The notes: generated by a model from the letters alone, not told the origin. Counted from the first letter of the stretch, positions 20,984-30,351 are shown. The stretch is 64,000 nucleotides of DNA from Rhodococcus yunnanensis NBRC 103083 (GCF_001895005.1 NZ_BCXH01000020.1:50887-114886); one strand, 5' to 3'. Numbers and translations: made by a program.

Positions 20984-22288
20984 TCACCTGTCCGACTCGG
21001 ACCGCTGCGCATGACGGAGAGCCTTCGCCTGCCTCTTCGCTTCCTTCTTCGCATGTTGCAGGGTGACACGCGCTTCGGCTATGGCCGACCTCAACCCACG
21101 CCGTTTGCCCGTCAACGGGTCGATGCGAAGCGCGTGGACCACAGGAGTCTCCCCGGTGCGGAAACGGCGCTCCGAACTGGTCTCGGGAGCATTGTCCGAC
21201 GTCGCCCGTAGCCACTGATCGGGCAGTGACAGCTTGTGGATCGTCCGCAGCGCGAGCAGGTACTGCTTACCGAGTGAGCCCGTGGTGTACGGAAGGTCGT
21301 ATTTCTCGCACAGTGCGTGCACGCGCTCGGAGATCTCCTCGTACCGGTTGCTCGGCAGGTCGGGGAACATGTGGTGCTCGATCTGATAGCAGAGATTTCC
21401 GCTCATGAACGCCATGATCTTGCCTGCGTCGAAGTTGGCACTACCCAGCATCTGACGCAGGTACCACTCGGCACGAGTCTCGCTCTCGAACTGGCCCATC
21501 GTGAACTTCTCGGCACCGTCGGGGAAATGGCCGCAGAAAATCACCGCATAGGCCCACAGATTGCGCACCAGATTGGCCGTCGCGTTCGCGGTCAGCGTGC
21601 TTTTCCATGCGGGCCCCGTCAGCGCGGGGAACAGCACGAAGTCCTTGCCGACCTGCCTGGCGATCTTGCGTGCGAAGGCCCGGTTCGACGGCGACTGCCA
21701 GAACCGGGTGACGTGCTCTCCGTCCAACTCCTTCTGCGACTCGAGATCGTGCAGCGCGATTCCCCACTCGAAGGTGGTGGCCAGGACGACATTGGCCAGC
21801 GGCTGGAGGAGGTTCAACGGCTTCCACGGCTCGTCCCGCGTCATGCGCAGGATGCCGAAGCCGATGTCGTCGTCCATGCCGACGATGTTGGTGTAGGTGT
21901 GATGCGAGTAGTTGTGTGCGCGCTTCCACTGCTCGGAAGGACCCGTCTGGTCCCACTCCCACGAGACGGAGTGGATCTCCGGGTCGTTCATCCAGTCCCA
22001 CTGCCCGTGCATCACATTGTGCCCGAGCTCCATGTTCTCGATGATCTTGGCGACGCTCAGCATCGCCGTACCCGCCAGCCACGCCGGCCGATACTTGCTG
22101 CCCAACAACACGATTCGACCGCCGAGCTCCAAACAGCGCTGAAGTTTTATGGTCCGCCGAATGTACGCTGCGTCTTTTTCGCCACGACTGTCCTCTATGT
22201 CGCGGCGTACCGCGTCGAGTTCGCGACCGAAGGCTTCCATATCTGCTTCGGTGAGGTGTGCAAACTCCTTGATGTCCGTGATGGCCAT
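20984..22288 (-). CDS. Membrane fatty acid desaturase, DesA3-type (second copy)
   Basis: 434 residues and clearly paralogous to the neighbouring gene along the whole length. The His boxes are GHNVMHGQWDW, HNYSHHTYTN and QIEHHMFPDLPS. The C-terminus is longer and very basic (RRGLRSAIAEARVTLQHAKK). ATG 22288 has GGAGG upstream. It follows the reductase gene by 115 bp in the same direction, without the operator motif between them, so the reductase and this desaturase are likely one unit. Two copies may give different chain-length or position specificity, or separate regulation. Confidence 0.9.
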   Translation of the reverse strand: MAITDIKEFAHLTEADMEAFGRELDAVRRDIEDSRGEKDAAYIRRTIKLQRCLELGGRIVLLGSKYRPAWLAGTAMLSVAKIIENMELGHNVMHGQWDWMNDPEIHSVSWEWDQTGPSEQWKRAHNYSHHTYTNIVGMDDDIGFGILRMTRDEPWKPLNLLQPLANVVLATTFEWGIALHDLESQKELDGEHVTRFWQSPSNRAFARKIARQVGKDFVLFPALTGPAWKSTLTANATANLVRNLWAYAVIFCGHFPDGAEKFTMGQFESETRAEWYLRQMLGSANFDAGKIMAFMSGNLCYQIEHHMFPDLPSNRYEEISERVHALCEKYDLPYTTGSLGKQYLLALRTIHKLSLPDQWLRATSDNAPETSSERRFRTGETPVVHALRIDPLTGKRRGLRSAIAEARVTLQHAKKEAKRQAKALRHAQRSESDR

Positions 22289-22403
22289 CGTGGTCCTCCA
22301 GAGTCATGGGCGGTGCCCGAGATGCTTGTTCGCGACATACGCCACTGCAAGCCTAACCGAACTTGCTGAGAAGACCGTGTGTGCTCACGCACGGTCCACG
22401 GCT

Positions 22404-23531
22404 CTACAGCTCCAGAGTGCAATCGCCCGCGGCGGCCGAGATGCAGGTCTGAATCCGGTCGCCCTCGCCGTGCTCCTTGCCTGATCGGAGATCGATGACA
22501 TGTCCGGCAGTCAGCGGGACGACGCACGTCTGACAGATGCCCATACGGCATCCGAACGGCATCTGGACGCCGAGGTTCTCACCGGCCTCGAGCAGGCTCG
22601 TCGCGCCGTCGATCGCGGCGGACCGATCCGACTTCGAGAACGTCACCGTCCCGCCCTTGCCGGATGTGTCCGCACGGGAGATCTCGAAACGCTCGAGGTG
22701 CAGCTTGTCCTCGATGCCTTCGCTCTTCCACACTTTCTCGATCTCTTCGAGCAGCGCGGACGGCCCACAAGCCCATGTCTGTCGTGTTCGCCAGTCCGGA
22801 TACAACTCGTCGAGCGAGGCCAACGCGAATTTTCCGTCCGATCGAGTCAATTGGATGTGCGACTCGAACTGAGGATGACCATCAGCGATTCGCGACAGCT
22901 CGTCGGCGAACATCACCTCGTCCTCGGTGGGCGCGGAATGGATGTGCACGGTGTTCGGCATGTCGCCGTGCCGATCCAACGCTCTGAGCATCGAGATTAT
23001 GGGCGTGATTCCACTGCCTGCGGTGAGGAACAGAATCTTCTCCGGCGGCGGCGTCGGGAGCGCGAAATTGCCTTTGGGCGCAGCGAGTCGAACGATCGTT
23101 CCCTGCGGCACTCCCCCGACGAGGTGGCTGGACAAGAAGCCCTCCGGCATCGCCTTGACGGTGATGGAGATCAACTTCTCGTCCCAATTGGGCGGGGATG
23201 TCAGCGAATACGACCGCCAATGCCAGCGCCCACCGAGATGCAGCCCGATCCCGATGTACTGGCCCGGCTGGTAGTCGAAGTTGAATCCCCATCCCGGCTG
23301 AATGACGAGGGTGACCGCGGTCGCCGTTTCCTTCTTGACCTCGACCACGCGACCACGAAGTTCACGCGCCGACCACAGCGGATTCGCGAGGTGCAGGTAG
23401 TCGTCGGGTAGCAGGGGCGTGGTGATCCTGGTGAACGCGCCACGAAGCATGTTGAGCTTCGGTCGTTTCGGTGCCGAAACGTCCGCGGCCGGAGCCTCCA
23501 GCCACTTCTTGAGATCCATCGGAAACTTCAT
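22404..23531 (-). CDS. Ferredoxin-type oxidoreductase (Rv3230c-like), electron donor for DesA3
   Basis: 375 residues. An N-terminal ferredoxin-NADP reductase module has the FAD motif RSYSLTSPP and NAD(P) motif FLTAGSGITPIISML, followed by a C-terminal plant-type 2Fe-2S domain with CRMGICQTC and a fourth Cys near the end (QTCISAAAG). Rv3230c is the NADPH-dependent reductase that supplies DesA3. The ATG is directly preceded by GAGGAG. Upstream lies a copy of the operator motif found before the first desaturase, suggesting joint control of the electron-transfer pair. Confidence 0.9.
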   Translation of the reverse strand: MKFPMDLKKWLEAPAADVSAPKRPKLNMLRGAFTRITTPLLPDDYLHLANPLWSARELRGRVVEVKKETATAVTLVIQPGWGFNFDYQPGQYIGIGLHLGGRWHWRSYSLTSPPNWDEKLISITVKAMPEGFLSSHLVGGVPQGTIVRLAAPKGNFALPTPPPEKILFLTAGSGITPIISMLRALDRHGDMPNTVHIHSAPTEDEVMFADELSRIADGHPQFESHIQLTRSDGKFALASLDELYPDWRTRQTWACGPSALLEEIEKVWKSEGIEDKLHLERFEISRADTSGKGGTVTFSKSDRSAAIDGATSLLEAGENLGVQMPFGCRMGICQTCVVPLTAGHVIDLRSGKEHGEGDRIQTCISAAAGDCTLEL

Positions 23532-23620
23532 CTCCTCGCTCGAGACAACGATCGGGTCCTGCCTACGGTCGTATCGACTGGGCCCGGCGCGGAACGCACC
23601 ATCCGCGCCGCATTCGTCCA

Positions 23621-23636
23621 GGTTACGCTACCGTAG
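23621..23636. promoter_or_regulatory. Operator motif GGTTACGCTACCGTAG upstream of the reductase
   Basis: Matches 14 of 16 bases with the right arm at 20938-20953 of the desaturase operator. A second GGTTACC and a GGTAGC arm follow to 23652. It lies about 90 bp before the reductase ATG. Confidence 0.55.
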
Positions 23637-23661
23637 GTTACCGCGAGGTAGCCCGCAGGTG

Positions 23662-24186
23662 TCACAGAAACTCGAGCAGGAACGGCAGTTCCTGTGTCGC
23701 GTACCACGCAAGGATATGGTCTTCGGCGTCGCCGAGCACGAATTCTGCGTCCGGGTCCCCCATGTCCGCCGCGTCGATCACCGCGATCGCCTTCTCCACT
23801 GCGGTTTCCGCCGCTTCGAGGTCGACATGAATCGATGCGACCTGCGACAACAGAAGCGGCTCCTTCAGCCGTACTACGGCGTCGTCGAGATCGGGACGTA
23901 GCTTCGGATCGTCGACGTCCGCAGCGATCACCGCGCGCCGATGGACGACGCCACCGTCGACGACACCGCCGTCCTTCTCGTCTTCCAGACCGGCGGCGAT
24001 CAGACGGAGCGACGCTCGGGCTGCTTCGTTCATCGCGACCTCGGCGAGTTCCTCGTCGTCGCCGGACGAGTACGACTCACGCAGCGTAGGGGTCACCGCG
24101 AAGGCAGTCCGGCTCACCGGATGAAACTCACCGTCGGCAACCAGTGTTCGCAGCATCGCCACCGTGGCCGGCACATAAACCCTCAC
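23662..24186 (-). CDS. Rv3231c-like protein (DUF6912)
   Basis: 174 residues from GTG 24186 (GAGGGAAG 6 bases upstream), which gives the family start MRVYVPATVAMLR; a GTG at 24201 overlaps the previous stop but has no ribosome site. The protein is acidic, with many Asp and Glu in its second half and a region DMGDPDAEFVLGDAEDHIL before a final hydrophobic end. It has no membrane segments or catalytic motifs. It is conserved next to the desaturase-reductase genes in mycobacteria. Function unknown. Confidence 0.78.
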   Translation of the reverse strand: MRVYVPATVAMLRTLVADGEFHPVSRTAFAVTPTLRESYSSGDDEELAEVAMNEAARASLRLIAAGLEDEKDGGVVDGGVVHRRAVIAADVDDPKLRPDLDDAVVRLKEPLLLSQVASIHVDLEAAETAVEKAIAVIDAADMGDPDAEFVLGDAEDHILAWYATQELPFLLEFL

Positions 24187-24197
24187 GTGTTCTTCCC

Positions 24198-25652
24198 TCA
24201 CACTCTCGACTCGTTGCTTGCATCGATCAGCTCTTCGAGAGACTCCAACAGCAGAGCCGTCACGACATCCACGTCGGGCATGGCGCCTCGATCGGCGTTC
24301 AGCCCGAAGTAGACGTTTCCGTCGTACGACGTCAGCCCGATACTCAGCGCCTGATTTTCGAACAGGGGTGAGACCGGGAACATCTCCAGCATCCGGGCGC
24401 CACCGACGTACAGCGGGAACTGCGGCCCCGGGGCATTGGTGATGATCAGATTGAACAGTCGCTGCGACAACCGACTTCCGGCCCTGGCACCCATCGCGTG
24501 CAAGCTCGCGGGCGCGAAACTCGAAATCCGCATCAGGGTGTGTGCCGTCACACCCGGTGACTGCTTCGCGTGCGCCTCGGTCGCGTGCGCGATGTGCGAC
24601 AACCGAACGACGGCATTCGGCTCACCCACCGGCAGATCCACCAGGAACGACGAGATCTCGCTTCGCGGTGAACTGTCGGACTCGTGTTCACCGCTGAGCC
24701 TGTCCGTGTATTCGTCGTACCCGGCACGCTCGGCCGAGACGTAGACCGACATGGGCACCATCGCTCTGACCGTCGACGATGCCGTCACCGGTTCACCGCG
24801 CGAGAGCAACCAGTTTCGCAGCGCGCCCGTCACGACGGCCAGCACGACATCGTTGATGGAACAACCGAACCGGGTGTGGATCTTGCGGTAGTCGGCCAGT
24901 TCGGTCTTCGCCACCGCGAACCGACGATTGCGCGAGATCGGGGCATTCAACGGGCTGGACGGCGCAACCTGGGCCGCGGTGCGCACCGCGGACAACACCT
25001 TGCCCGTGGCCTGCACCGCCTCGTGAGCCACCCCTGCCAACCCTCGGGCGGCGCCCTTGACCACCAGGATTCCCTCGCTGGGCCGCACGATCATCTCGGT
25101 GATCGCATCGAACACCAGCGCCGACTCCTTCGGCTCGGTGGCAGGCATCCAGAGTTCCTCGGCCATCGGCGGCGGACTCTTGCTCGCGTCGAGGATCACC
25201 TGCCCGATCTCGAGAGCCTTCTCGCCGTCGACCAGTGCCGAATGGGACTTGGTGAATATGGCAAAGCGATTCTTCGACAATCCTTCGACCAGATACATCT
25301 CCCACAGCGGTCGACTTCGATCCAGAGGTCGCGACGTCAACCGCGCGACGAGATCGTGTAGCTGGTCGTCGGATCCAGGCTTCGGCAGCGCGGATCGTCT
25401 GATGTGATACGTGATGTCGAAGTCGGCGTCGTCGACCCAGACCGGCCTCGCGAGGCCGAATGCGACTTCACGAACTTTCTGCCGGTAGCGAGGCACCAGG
25501 ACCAGCCTCTGCTCCACGAGCGAGAGCAGGTTCTCGTAGCTGAAGCCCGCTCGCGGTGTACGAAAGATCGCCAACGAACCGAGATGCATCGGTGTGCTGC
25601 TCGCTTCGAGAAAATAGAACGACGCGTCCTGCGTGGTCAGCCTTGTCGCCAT
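24198..25652 (-). CDS. Wax ester synthase/diacylglycerol acyltransferase-like protein (Rv3234c-like)
   Basis: 484 residues of the WS/DGAT family, which makes triacylglycerol or wax esters from acyl-CoA. Landmarks are PLWEMYLVEGL (about 115-125), the active-site region and the C-terminal NAPGPQFPLYVGGARM with ITNAPG. The active-site motif HHxxxDG reads H137-S-A-L-V-D-G, so the second His, normally the catalytic base, is replaced by Ser138. The enzyme may be inactive for standard acyl transfer or may have changed chemistry. ATG 25652 is preferred (MATRLTTQDASFYFLE is the family start). It precedes the DUF6912 gene by only 11 bp. Confidence 0.88.
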   Translation of the reverse strand: MATRLTTQDASFYFLEASSTPMHLGSLAIFRTPRAGFSYENLLSLVEQRLVLVPRYRQKVREVAFGLARPVWVDDADFDITYHIRRSALPKPGSDDQLHDLVARLTSRPLDRSRPLWEMYLVEGLSKNRFAIFTKSHSALVDGEKALEIGQVILDASKSPPPMAEELWMPATEPKESALVFDAITEMIVRPSEGILVVKGAARGLAGVAHEAVQATGKVLSAVRTAAQVAPSSPLNAPISRNRRFAVAKTELADYRKIHTRFGCSINDVVLAVVTGALRNWLLSRGEPVTASSTVRAMVPMSVYVSAERAGYDEYTDRLSGEHESDSSPRSEISSFLVDLPVGEPNAVVRLSHIAHATEAHAKQSPGVTAHTLMRISSFAPASLHAMGARAGSRLSQRLFNLIITNAPGPQFPLYVGGARMLEMFPVSPLFENQALSIGLTSYDGNVYFGLNADRGAMPDVDVVTALLLESLEELIDASNESRV

Positions 25653-25717
25653 GGCGTATCCCGGTCCCCGTTCTTGCTTGCGCACGCGCACCGCGCTCGA
25701 TTGATGAAGCGATCCGT

Positions 25718-25736
25718 TTCCTCGAACTTAGAGGAA
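25718..25736. promoter_or_regulatory. Dyad TTCCTC-N7-GAGGAA in the divergent gap
   Basis: Perfect 6-bp arms 66 bp before the WS/DGAT-like gene and 150 bp before the Rv3235-like gene. A possible operator; nothing else stands out in this gap. Confidence 0.3.
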
Positions 25737-25885
25737 GCCGAACGCTACAGCCATTCTTCACGACGGCGCGCCACGGCATGGAACCGTGGACGCGCGACAT
25801 CCGTCTTAATCGACAACAGGACAAACACCGTTCGGGGAACGAAAAACACGGCACTCGAACTGGATACGACGGAAGCGGAGAGCCG

Positions 25886-26446
25886 ATGCCCGATTCACGA
25901 CACATGTTCCTCACCCGGGCTCGACCTTCCGAACCTGCACCAGGCCAGGAATGCAGCGCAGCAGGTCCACCGTGCCGACTCGACCTTCGGGCCCACGGCG
26001 TCCGATCAGCCGCAGCATCGTCCGGTCGGGCTCGTCCTTTTCCTCGAAGTCTCGGCAGTCATCCGAACACGCCGACCACGCCTCGGGGAATTGGTCCGTA
26101 CACGAGATCCGATGTCTCGGAGGACATCCTGCGCGCCGCGGACCAATCGCTTCGCCTGTTGTTGGAGGTATTGGACGGACGAAGAATTGCGCGGCACCTG
26201 ACCACAACGTGTGCACCGACCGTCGTCGAATACGTCAGGACTCTCGTCAAGACCGGACCACCGGGACGTCGACTCGGCGGTGCTTCGCTTCGACGGTTGC
26301 ACGCCACCCGCGCCACGAACTCGGCGACCGAGGTGTTCGCCACCTATACCCGCGGACAGCGCGTATTCGCGATCGCAGCCCGAATCGAATATCGATCCGG
26401 GCTGCGACAGAAGAGATGGACGATCACGTCCCTGAAAGTGTTGTGA
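25886..26446 (+). CDS. Rv3235 family protein
   Basis: 186 residues from ATG 25886, which has GGAG 5 bases upstream. The N-terminal 80 residues are Pro/Arg/Ala-rich and look disordered. The C-terminal domain (from ILRAADQSLRLLLEVLDGRR to the end) has the pattern of the Rv3235 family, with AATEVFATYTRGQRVFAIAARIE-like strands (split across about residues 150-172) and a Trp near the C-terminus. The gene ends 5 bp from the 3' end of secA, converging with it. The order matches Rv3235 being near secA1 in M. tuberculosis, but the potassium-transport genes between them there are absent here. Related proteins are often linked to SecA; a role in secretion is only a guess. Confidence 0.8.
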   Translation: MPDSRHMFLTRARPSEPAPGQECSAAGPPCRLDLRAHGVRSAAASSGRARPFPRSLGSHPNTPTTPRGIGPYTRSDVSEDILRAADQSLRLLLEVLDGRRIARHLTTTCAPTVVEYVRTLVKTGPPGRRLGGASLRRLHATRATNSATEVFATYTRGQRVFAIAARIEYRSGLRQKRWTITSLKVL

Positions 26447-26450
26447 GAGG

Positions 26451-29387
26451 TCAGCGCTTCTTCTTCGACCGCCCCGACTTGGGCGACTTGGACTGCGTCC
26501 GTGCAGCCTCACGTCGCGCACGCCTCGTACCTTCGGCACCGCTGTTCGCTGCCGCCGCAGAACCACCCGAACGGCGGACTTCGGCCTTTCCGTCCTCGTC
26601 CGGTCCCGAGTAGGTCAGTCGCTCGCTCGGGCGCTCGTCGAGTCCCTTCGCGCGAAGGGCGCTCGGAACCGCGGTCCCATTGCCGACGGGCTGCGCCGGC
26701 CGCTCCTGTGTCGGCAGCGGCTTCGGAGCCTGCGACTTCGAAGACTGTGAACTCGGAGCCTGCGACTTCGTGGTCGACACGGCCGGTGCTGCTGCACCCG
26801 AACCGACCGGCGACGCCAGACCAGGCGCGACGGCCAATCCTGCACCCACTGCCGGACCCGCCGGCGCTGGAGTGGCCTCCACTTGAAGGTTGAACAGGAA
26901 CCCGACGGACTCTTCCTTGAGCCCTTCCAACATCCCCTGGAACATGTCGTAGCCCTCGCGCTGGTACTCGACCAGCGGGTCACGCTGGGCCATCGCACGC
27001 AGTCCGATGCCTTCCTTCAGGTAGTCCATCTCGTAGAGATGCTCGCGCCACTTGCGGTCGAGGACCGACAACAGCACCCGACGTTCGAGCTCACGCATGC
27101 CGTTCTCGCCTGCGATCGCCTCGATGTCCGTCTCACGGGTCGCGTACGCGGCACGAGCGTCGGCCAGCAAGGCTTCGAGCAGCTCTTCGCGGCTCAGATC
27201 ACCCTTCTCGCCCAGTTCGTTCTCCTGAGAGAGTTCCTTGTGATCCAGGCTCACCGGGTACAGAGTCTTCAGCGCTGTCCACAGCTGCTCCAGATCCCAG
27301 TCCTCGACGTAACCGTCGGATGTGGCGCCGGTGACGTAGGCCGTGATCACATCGGTGATCATGCCTTCGACCTGGCCTTCCATGTCGGCGCCTTCGAGGA
27401 TTCGGCGACGCTCCTCGTAGATGACGGTGCGCTGCTGATTCATGACCTCGTCGTACTTGAGGACATTCTTGCGGATCTCGAAGTTCTGCTGCTCGACCTG
27501 GGTCTGCGCGCTCTTGATGGCCTTGGAAACCATCTTCGCCTCGATCGGAACGTCGTCGGGCAGGTTGAGGCGCGTCATGATCGATTCGAGCGCGCCGCCG
27601 TTGAACCTCCGCATCAACTCGTCTCCCAGAGACAGGTAGAAACGCGACTCGCCTGGGTCGCCCTGACGGCCGGAGCGTCCGCGCAGCTGATTGTCGATGC
27701 GCCGGGAATCGTGCCGCTCGGTTCCGAGAACGTACAGTCCCCCGGCCTCACGAACGGTCTCGGCATCGGCCTTGACCTGGCTCTTGACGTCCTCCAGTGC
27801 CGAATCCCATGCCGCCTGGTATTCGTCCGGTGCTTCTACCGGGTCGAGGCCCTGCTTGCGCAGCTGGACGTCGGTGATGATGTCCGGGTTTCCGCCGAGG
27901 ACGACGTCGGTACCACGTCCGGCCATGTTGGTGGCAACCGTGACGGCACCGAGCCGACCCGCCTCTGCGACGATGGTCGCTTCCTGCTCGTGGAACTTCG
28001 CGTTCAGAACACTGTGCACGACACCACGCTTGGTGAACTGCTTGGACAGGTACTCCGAACGCTCGACGCTCGTCGTTCCGATCAGAACCGGCTGTCCCTT
28101 CTCGTGACGCTCGACGACATCGGAGACCACTGCGTCGAACTTGGCTTCCTCGGTCTTGTAGATCAAGTCGCCGTTGTCGACGCGCACCATCGGACGATTC
28201 GTCGGAATCGGGATGACTCCGAGCCCGTAGGTCTGGTGCAGCTCGGCCGCTTCGGTCTGTGCGGTACCGGTCATGCCGGACAGCTTGTCGTACAAGCGGA
28301 AGTAGTTCTGCAGTGTGATCGTGGCGAGAGTCTGGTTCTCGGCCTTGATCTCGACCTTCTCCTTGGCCTCGATGGCCTGGTGCATACCCTCGTTGTACCG
28401 ACGGCCGACGAGAATCCGACCGGTGAACTCGTCGACGATGATGACCTCACCGTCGCGAACGATGTAGTCCTTGTCCTTGGTGTAGAGCTCTTTCGCCTTG
28501 AGCGCGTTGTTCAGGTAGTTGACCAACGGGGAGTTCGCGGCCTCGTAGAGATTGTCGATACCGAGCTGGTCCTCGACCAGTTCCACGCCTGCCTCGTGCA
28601 CACCGATCGTGCGCTTCTTGATGTCCACCTCGTAGTGAACGTCCTGTTTCAGCAGCGGCGCGATCCGAGCGAACTCGCCGTACCACTTGGACGACGCATC
28701 GGCCGGGCCCGAGATGATCAACGGTGTTCGAGCCTCGTCGATGAGGATCGAATCGACCTCGTCGACGACGGCGAAGTGGTGGCCGCGCTGCACCAGATCG
28801 TCGAGCGAGTGAGTCATGTTGTCGCGGAGGTAGTCGAAACCGAACTCGTTGTTGGTTCCGTAGGTGATGTCGGCCGCGTAGGCCGTGCGACGCTCGGCCG
28901 GGGTCATCCCCGACAGGATGACGTCGACCTCGAGACCGAGGAACCTGTGTACGCGGCCCATCCACTCCGAGTCGCGTTTCGCGAGGTAGTCGTTGACCGT
29001 GACGACGTGCACGCCGTTGCCGGCGATCGCATTGAGATACGCGGGCAGCACGCACGTCAGCGTCTTGCCCTCACCGGTCTTCATCTCGGCGACATTGCCG
29101 AAGTGCAGAGCGGCGCCGCCCATCACCTGCACGTCGAAATGGCGTTGTGAAAGCACGCGCGACGATGCCTCGCGGGCGACGGCGAACGCCTCGGGCAGGA
29201 GCTCGTCGAGCGACTCACCGGCCTCGTGGCGCCTCTTGAACTCCGCGGTCTTGGCCCGCAGATCCTCGTCGGACAAGCCCTCGACGTCCGGGGACAGGGT
29301 GGACACGTGGTCAGCGATGTTCTTGAGTCGCTTGACCATGCGACCTTCACCAACACGGAGCAGCTTGGAAAACGACAGCGAAGGCAC
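26451..29387 (-). CDS. secA: Preprotein translocase ATPase SecA (SecA1)
   Basis: 978 residues. Walker A is MKTGEGKT (102-109) and the DEAD-like motif is VDEVDSILIDEARTP. Helicase motifs include TNMAGRGTDVVLGG and RGRSGRQGDPGESRFYLSL; the C-terminal scaffold has KWREHLYEMDYLKEGIGLRA. The last 110 residues are a Ser/Pro/Ala-rich linker and a Lys/Arg tail. The zinc-binding C-terminal motif of other bacteria is missing, as usual for actinobacterial SecA1. It drives Sec-dependent export through SecYEG. The start at 29387 matches mycobacterial SecA1 closely. Confidence 0.97.
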   Translation of the reverse strand: MPSLSFSKLLRVGEGRMVKRLKNIADHVSTLSPDVEGLSDEDLRAKTAEFKRRHEAGESLDELLPEAFAVAREASSRVLSQRHFDVQVMGGAALHFGNVAEMKTGEGKTLTCVLPAYLNAIAGNGVHVVTVNDYLAKRDSEWMGRVHRFLGLEVDVILSGMTPAERRTAYAADITYGTNNEFGFDYLRDNMTHSLDDLVQRGHHFAVVDEVDSILIDEARTPLIISGPADASSKWYGEFARIAPLLKQDVHYEVDIKKRTIGVHEAGVELVEDQLGIDNLYEAANSPLVNYLNNALKAKELYTKDKDYIVRDGEVIIVDEFTGRILVGRRYNEGMHQAIEAKEKVEIKAENQTLATITLQNYFRLYDKLSGMTGTAQTEAAELHQTYGLGVIPIPTNRPMVRVDNGDLIYKTEEAKFDAVVSDVVERHEKGQPVLIGTTSVERSEYLSKQFTKRGVVHSVLNAKFHEQEATIVAEAGRLGAVTVATNMAGRGTDVVLGGNPDIITDVQLRKQGLDPVEAPDEYQAAWDSALEDVKSQVKADAETVREAGGLYVLGTERHDSRRIDNQLRGRSGRQGDPGESRFYLSLGDELMRRFNGGALESIMTRLNLPDDVPIEAKMVSKAIKSAQTQVEQQNFEIRKNVLKYDEVMNQQRTVIYEERRRILEGADMEGQVEGMITDVITAYVTGATSDGYVEDWDLEQLWTALKTLYPVSLDHKELSQENELGEKGDLSREELLEALLADARAAYATRETDIEAIAGENGMRELERRVLLSVLDRKWREHLYEMDYLKEGIGLRAMAQRDPLVEYQREGYDMFQGMLEGLKEESVGFLFNLQVEATPAPAGPAVGAGLAVAPGLASPVGSGAAAPAVSTTKSQAPSSQSSKSQAPKPLPTQERPAQPVGNGTAVPSALRAKGLDERPSERLTYSGPDEDGKAEVRRSGGSAAAANSGAEGTRRARREAARTQSKSPKSGRSKKKR

Positions 29388-29550
29388 GGGCTTTCTCGTC
29401 CTCGATCCTCGGTTACGAATATCGGCAAACAGGGCGTCACAGCAGCCAGGGCGCAGCGTCGCTCACGCCGAAGCGAGAGTCGGCTGTCGACCCGACGCGT
29501 CCATGGTAGGCGCTCCCATGGACAGCGCAGAAGTCCCACCACACCGAAAC

Positions 29551-29584
29551 GGGCCCGACCTGGGATTTCTCCCAAGTCGAGCCC
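29551..29584. terminator. Hairpin between hpf and secA
   Basis: GGGCCCGACCTGGGA pairs with TCCCAAGTCGAGCCC around TTTC with three mismatches. It sits just after the hpf stop, so it probably terminates hpf; the U-tract is poor. The remaining 150 bp before secA shows no clear promoter. Confidence 0.6.
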
Positions 29585-29611
29585 GCTGCGGGTCGAGTTT
29601 CTCGGAGCCGT

Positions 29612-30277
29612 TCAGGCCAGTCTGATCAACCCGTAGTCGAACGCGTGCCTGCGATACACGACCGATGGGCGATCGCTGGCGCTGTCGTGGAACAGGAAGA
29701 AGTCATGACCGACCAGTTCCATCTCGTACAGAGCGTCGTCCACCGTCATCGGCGCACCCGAGTGCACCTTCGTCCTGACGATCTGGCCGGGTCCGGTGGT
29801 CTCACCCTCGAACGTGTCCAACTTGATCTCGGGATCGAGAGCGAGCGAGTCGTCCTCGGCCAACTCGGCCGTGGCTTCGGCAACGGAAACGGGCGTCTTC
29901 TCGCCGTAGTGGACCTTGCGGCGGTCCTTCGTTCGCCGGAGACGGGCCTCCAGCTTCGAGGTCACGGATTCGAGCGCCGCATAGAAACTGTCCGCACATG
30001 CCTCGGCGCGGACCACGGGGCCTTTGCCCTTGGCAGTGATCTCCACACGCTGACAAGCCTTGGCCTGTCGACGGTTCCGCTCGTGCTGCAGTTCGACGTC
30101 GAACAGGTAGATGGAGGGGTCGAAACGTTCGAGCCTGGCGAGTTTCTGGGATACGTAGATCCGGAAGTGATCTGGAATTTCGACGTTGCGGCCTTTGACC
30201 ACAACGTCGGCATGTGTCTGGGACTCGTCCGAAGGCTTCTCGTCGAAGAAAACCGAAGCTTGTGAAGGGGTCGTCAC
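29612..30277 (-). CDS. hpf: Ribosome hibernation-promoting factor, long form
   Basis: 221 residues. The N-terminal domain (about 22-125) has the HPF/RaiA beta-alpha fold with VVVKGRNVEIPDHFRIYV and the basic helix KLEARLRRTKDRRK that binds the 30S decoding region. The C-terminal domain (about 155-221) has PMTVDDALYEMELVGHDFF and forms 70S dimer contacts in long HPF proteins. GTG 30277 has GGGAGG upstream. It corresponds to Rv3241c. The gene is transcribed in the same direction as comF and secA but separated by gaps of more than 220 bp, so it probably has its own promoter. Confidence 0.93.
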   Translation of the reverse strand: MTTPSQASVFFDEKPSDESQTHADVVVKGRNVEIPDHFRIYVSQKLARLERFDPSIYLFDVELQHERNRRQAKACQRVEITAKGKGPVVRAEACADSFYAALESVTSKLEARLRRTKDRRKVHYGEKTPVSVAEATAELAEDDSLALDPEIKLDTFEGETTGPGQIVRTKVHSGAPMTVDDALYEMELVGHDFFLFHDSASDRPSVVYRRHAFDYGLIRLA

Positions 30278-30329
30278 GCGTACCTCCCGATATCGGCCAC
30301 GCCACCGGTGCGGCGCGGCAAGTGCTCAT

Positions 30330-30351
30330 GCCGATTGGGGAACCATTCGGC
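30330..30351. promoter_or_regulatory. Imperfect dyad upstream of hpf
   Basis: GCCGATTGG and CCATTCGGC (8 of 9 pair) with a 4-base spacer, about 55 bp before hpf. A candidate operator in the 226-bp gap between comF and hpf; nothing else stands out there. Confidence 0.3.

Noticed and set aside
26883..29150. 755-codon open frame on the plus strand opposite secA
   Set aside because: It is a mirror of the SecA codon pattern; the minus strand encodes a complete, well-matched SecA and the plus frame has no family features or ribosome site.
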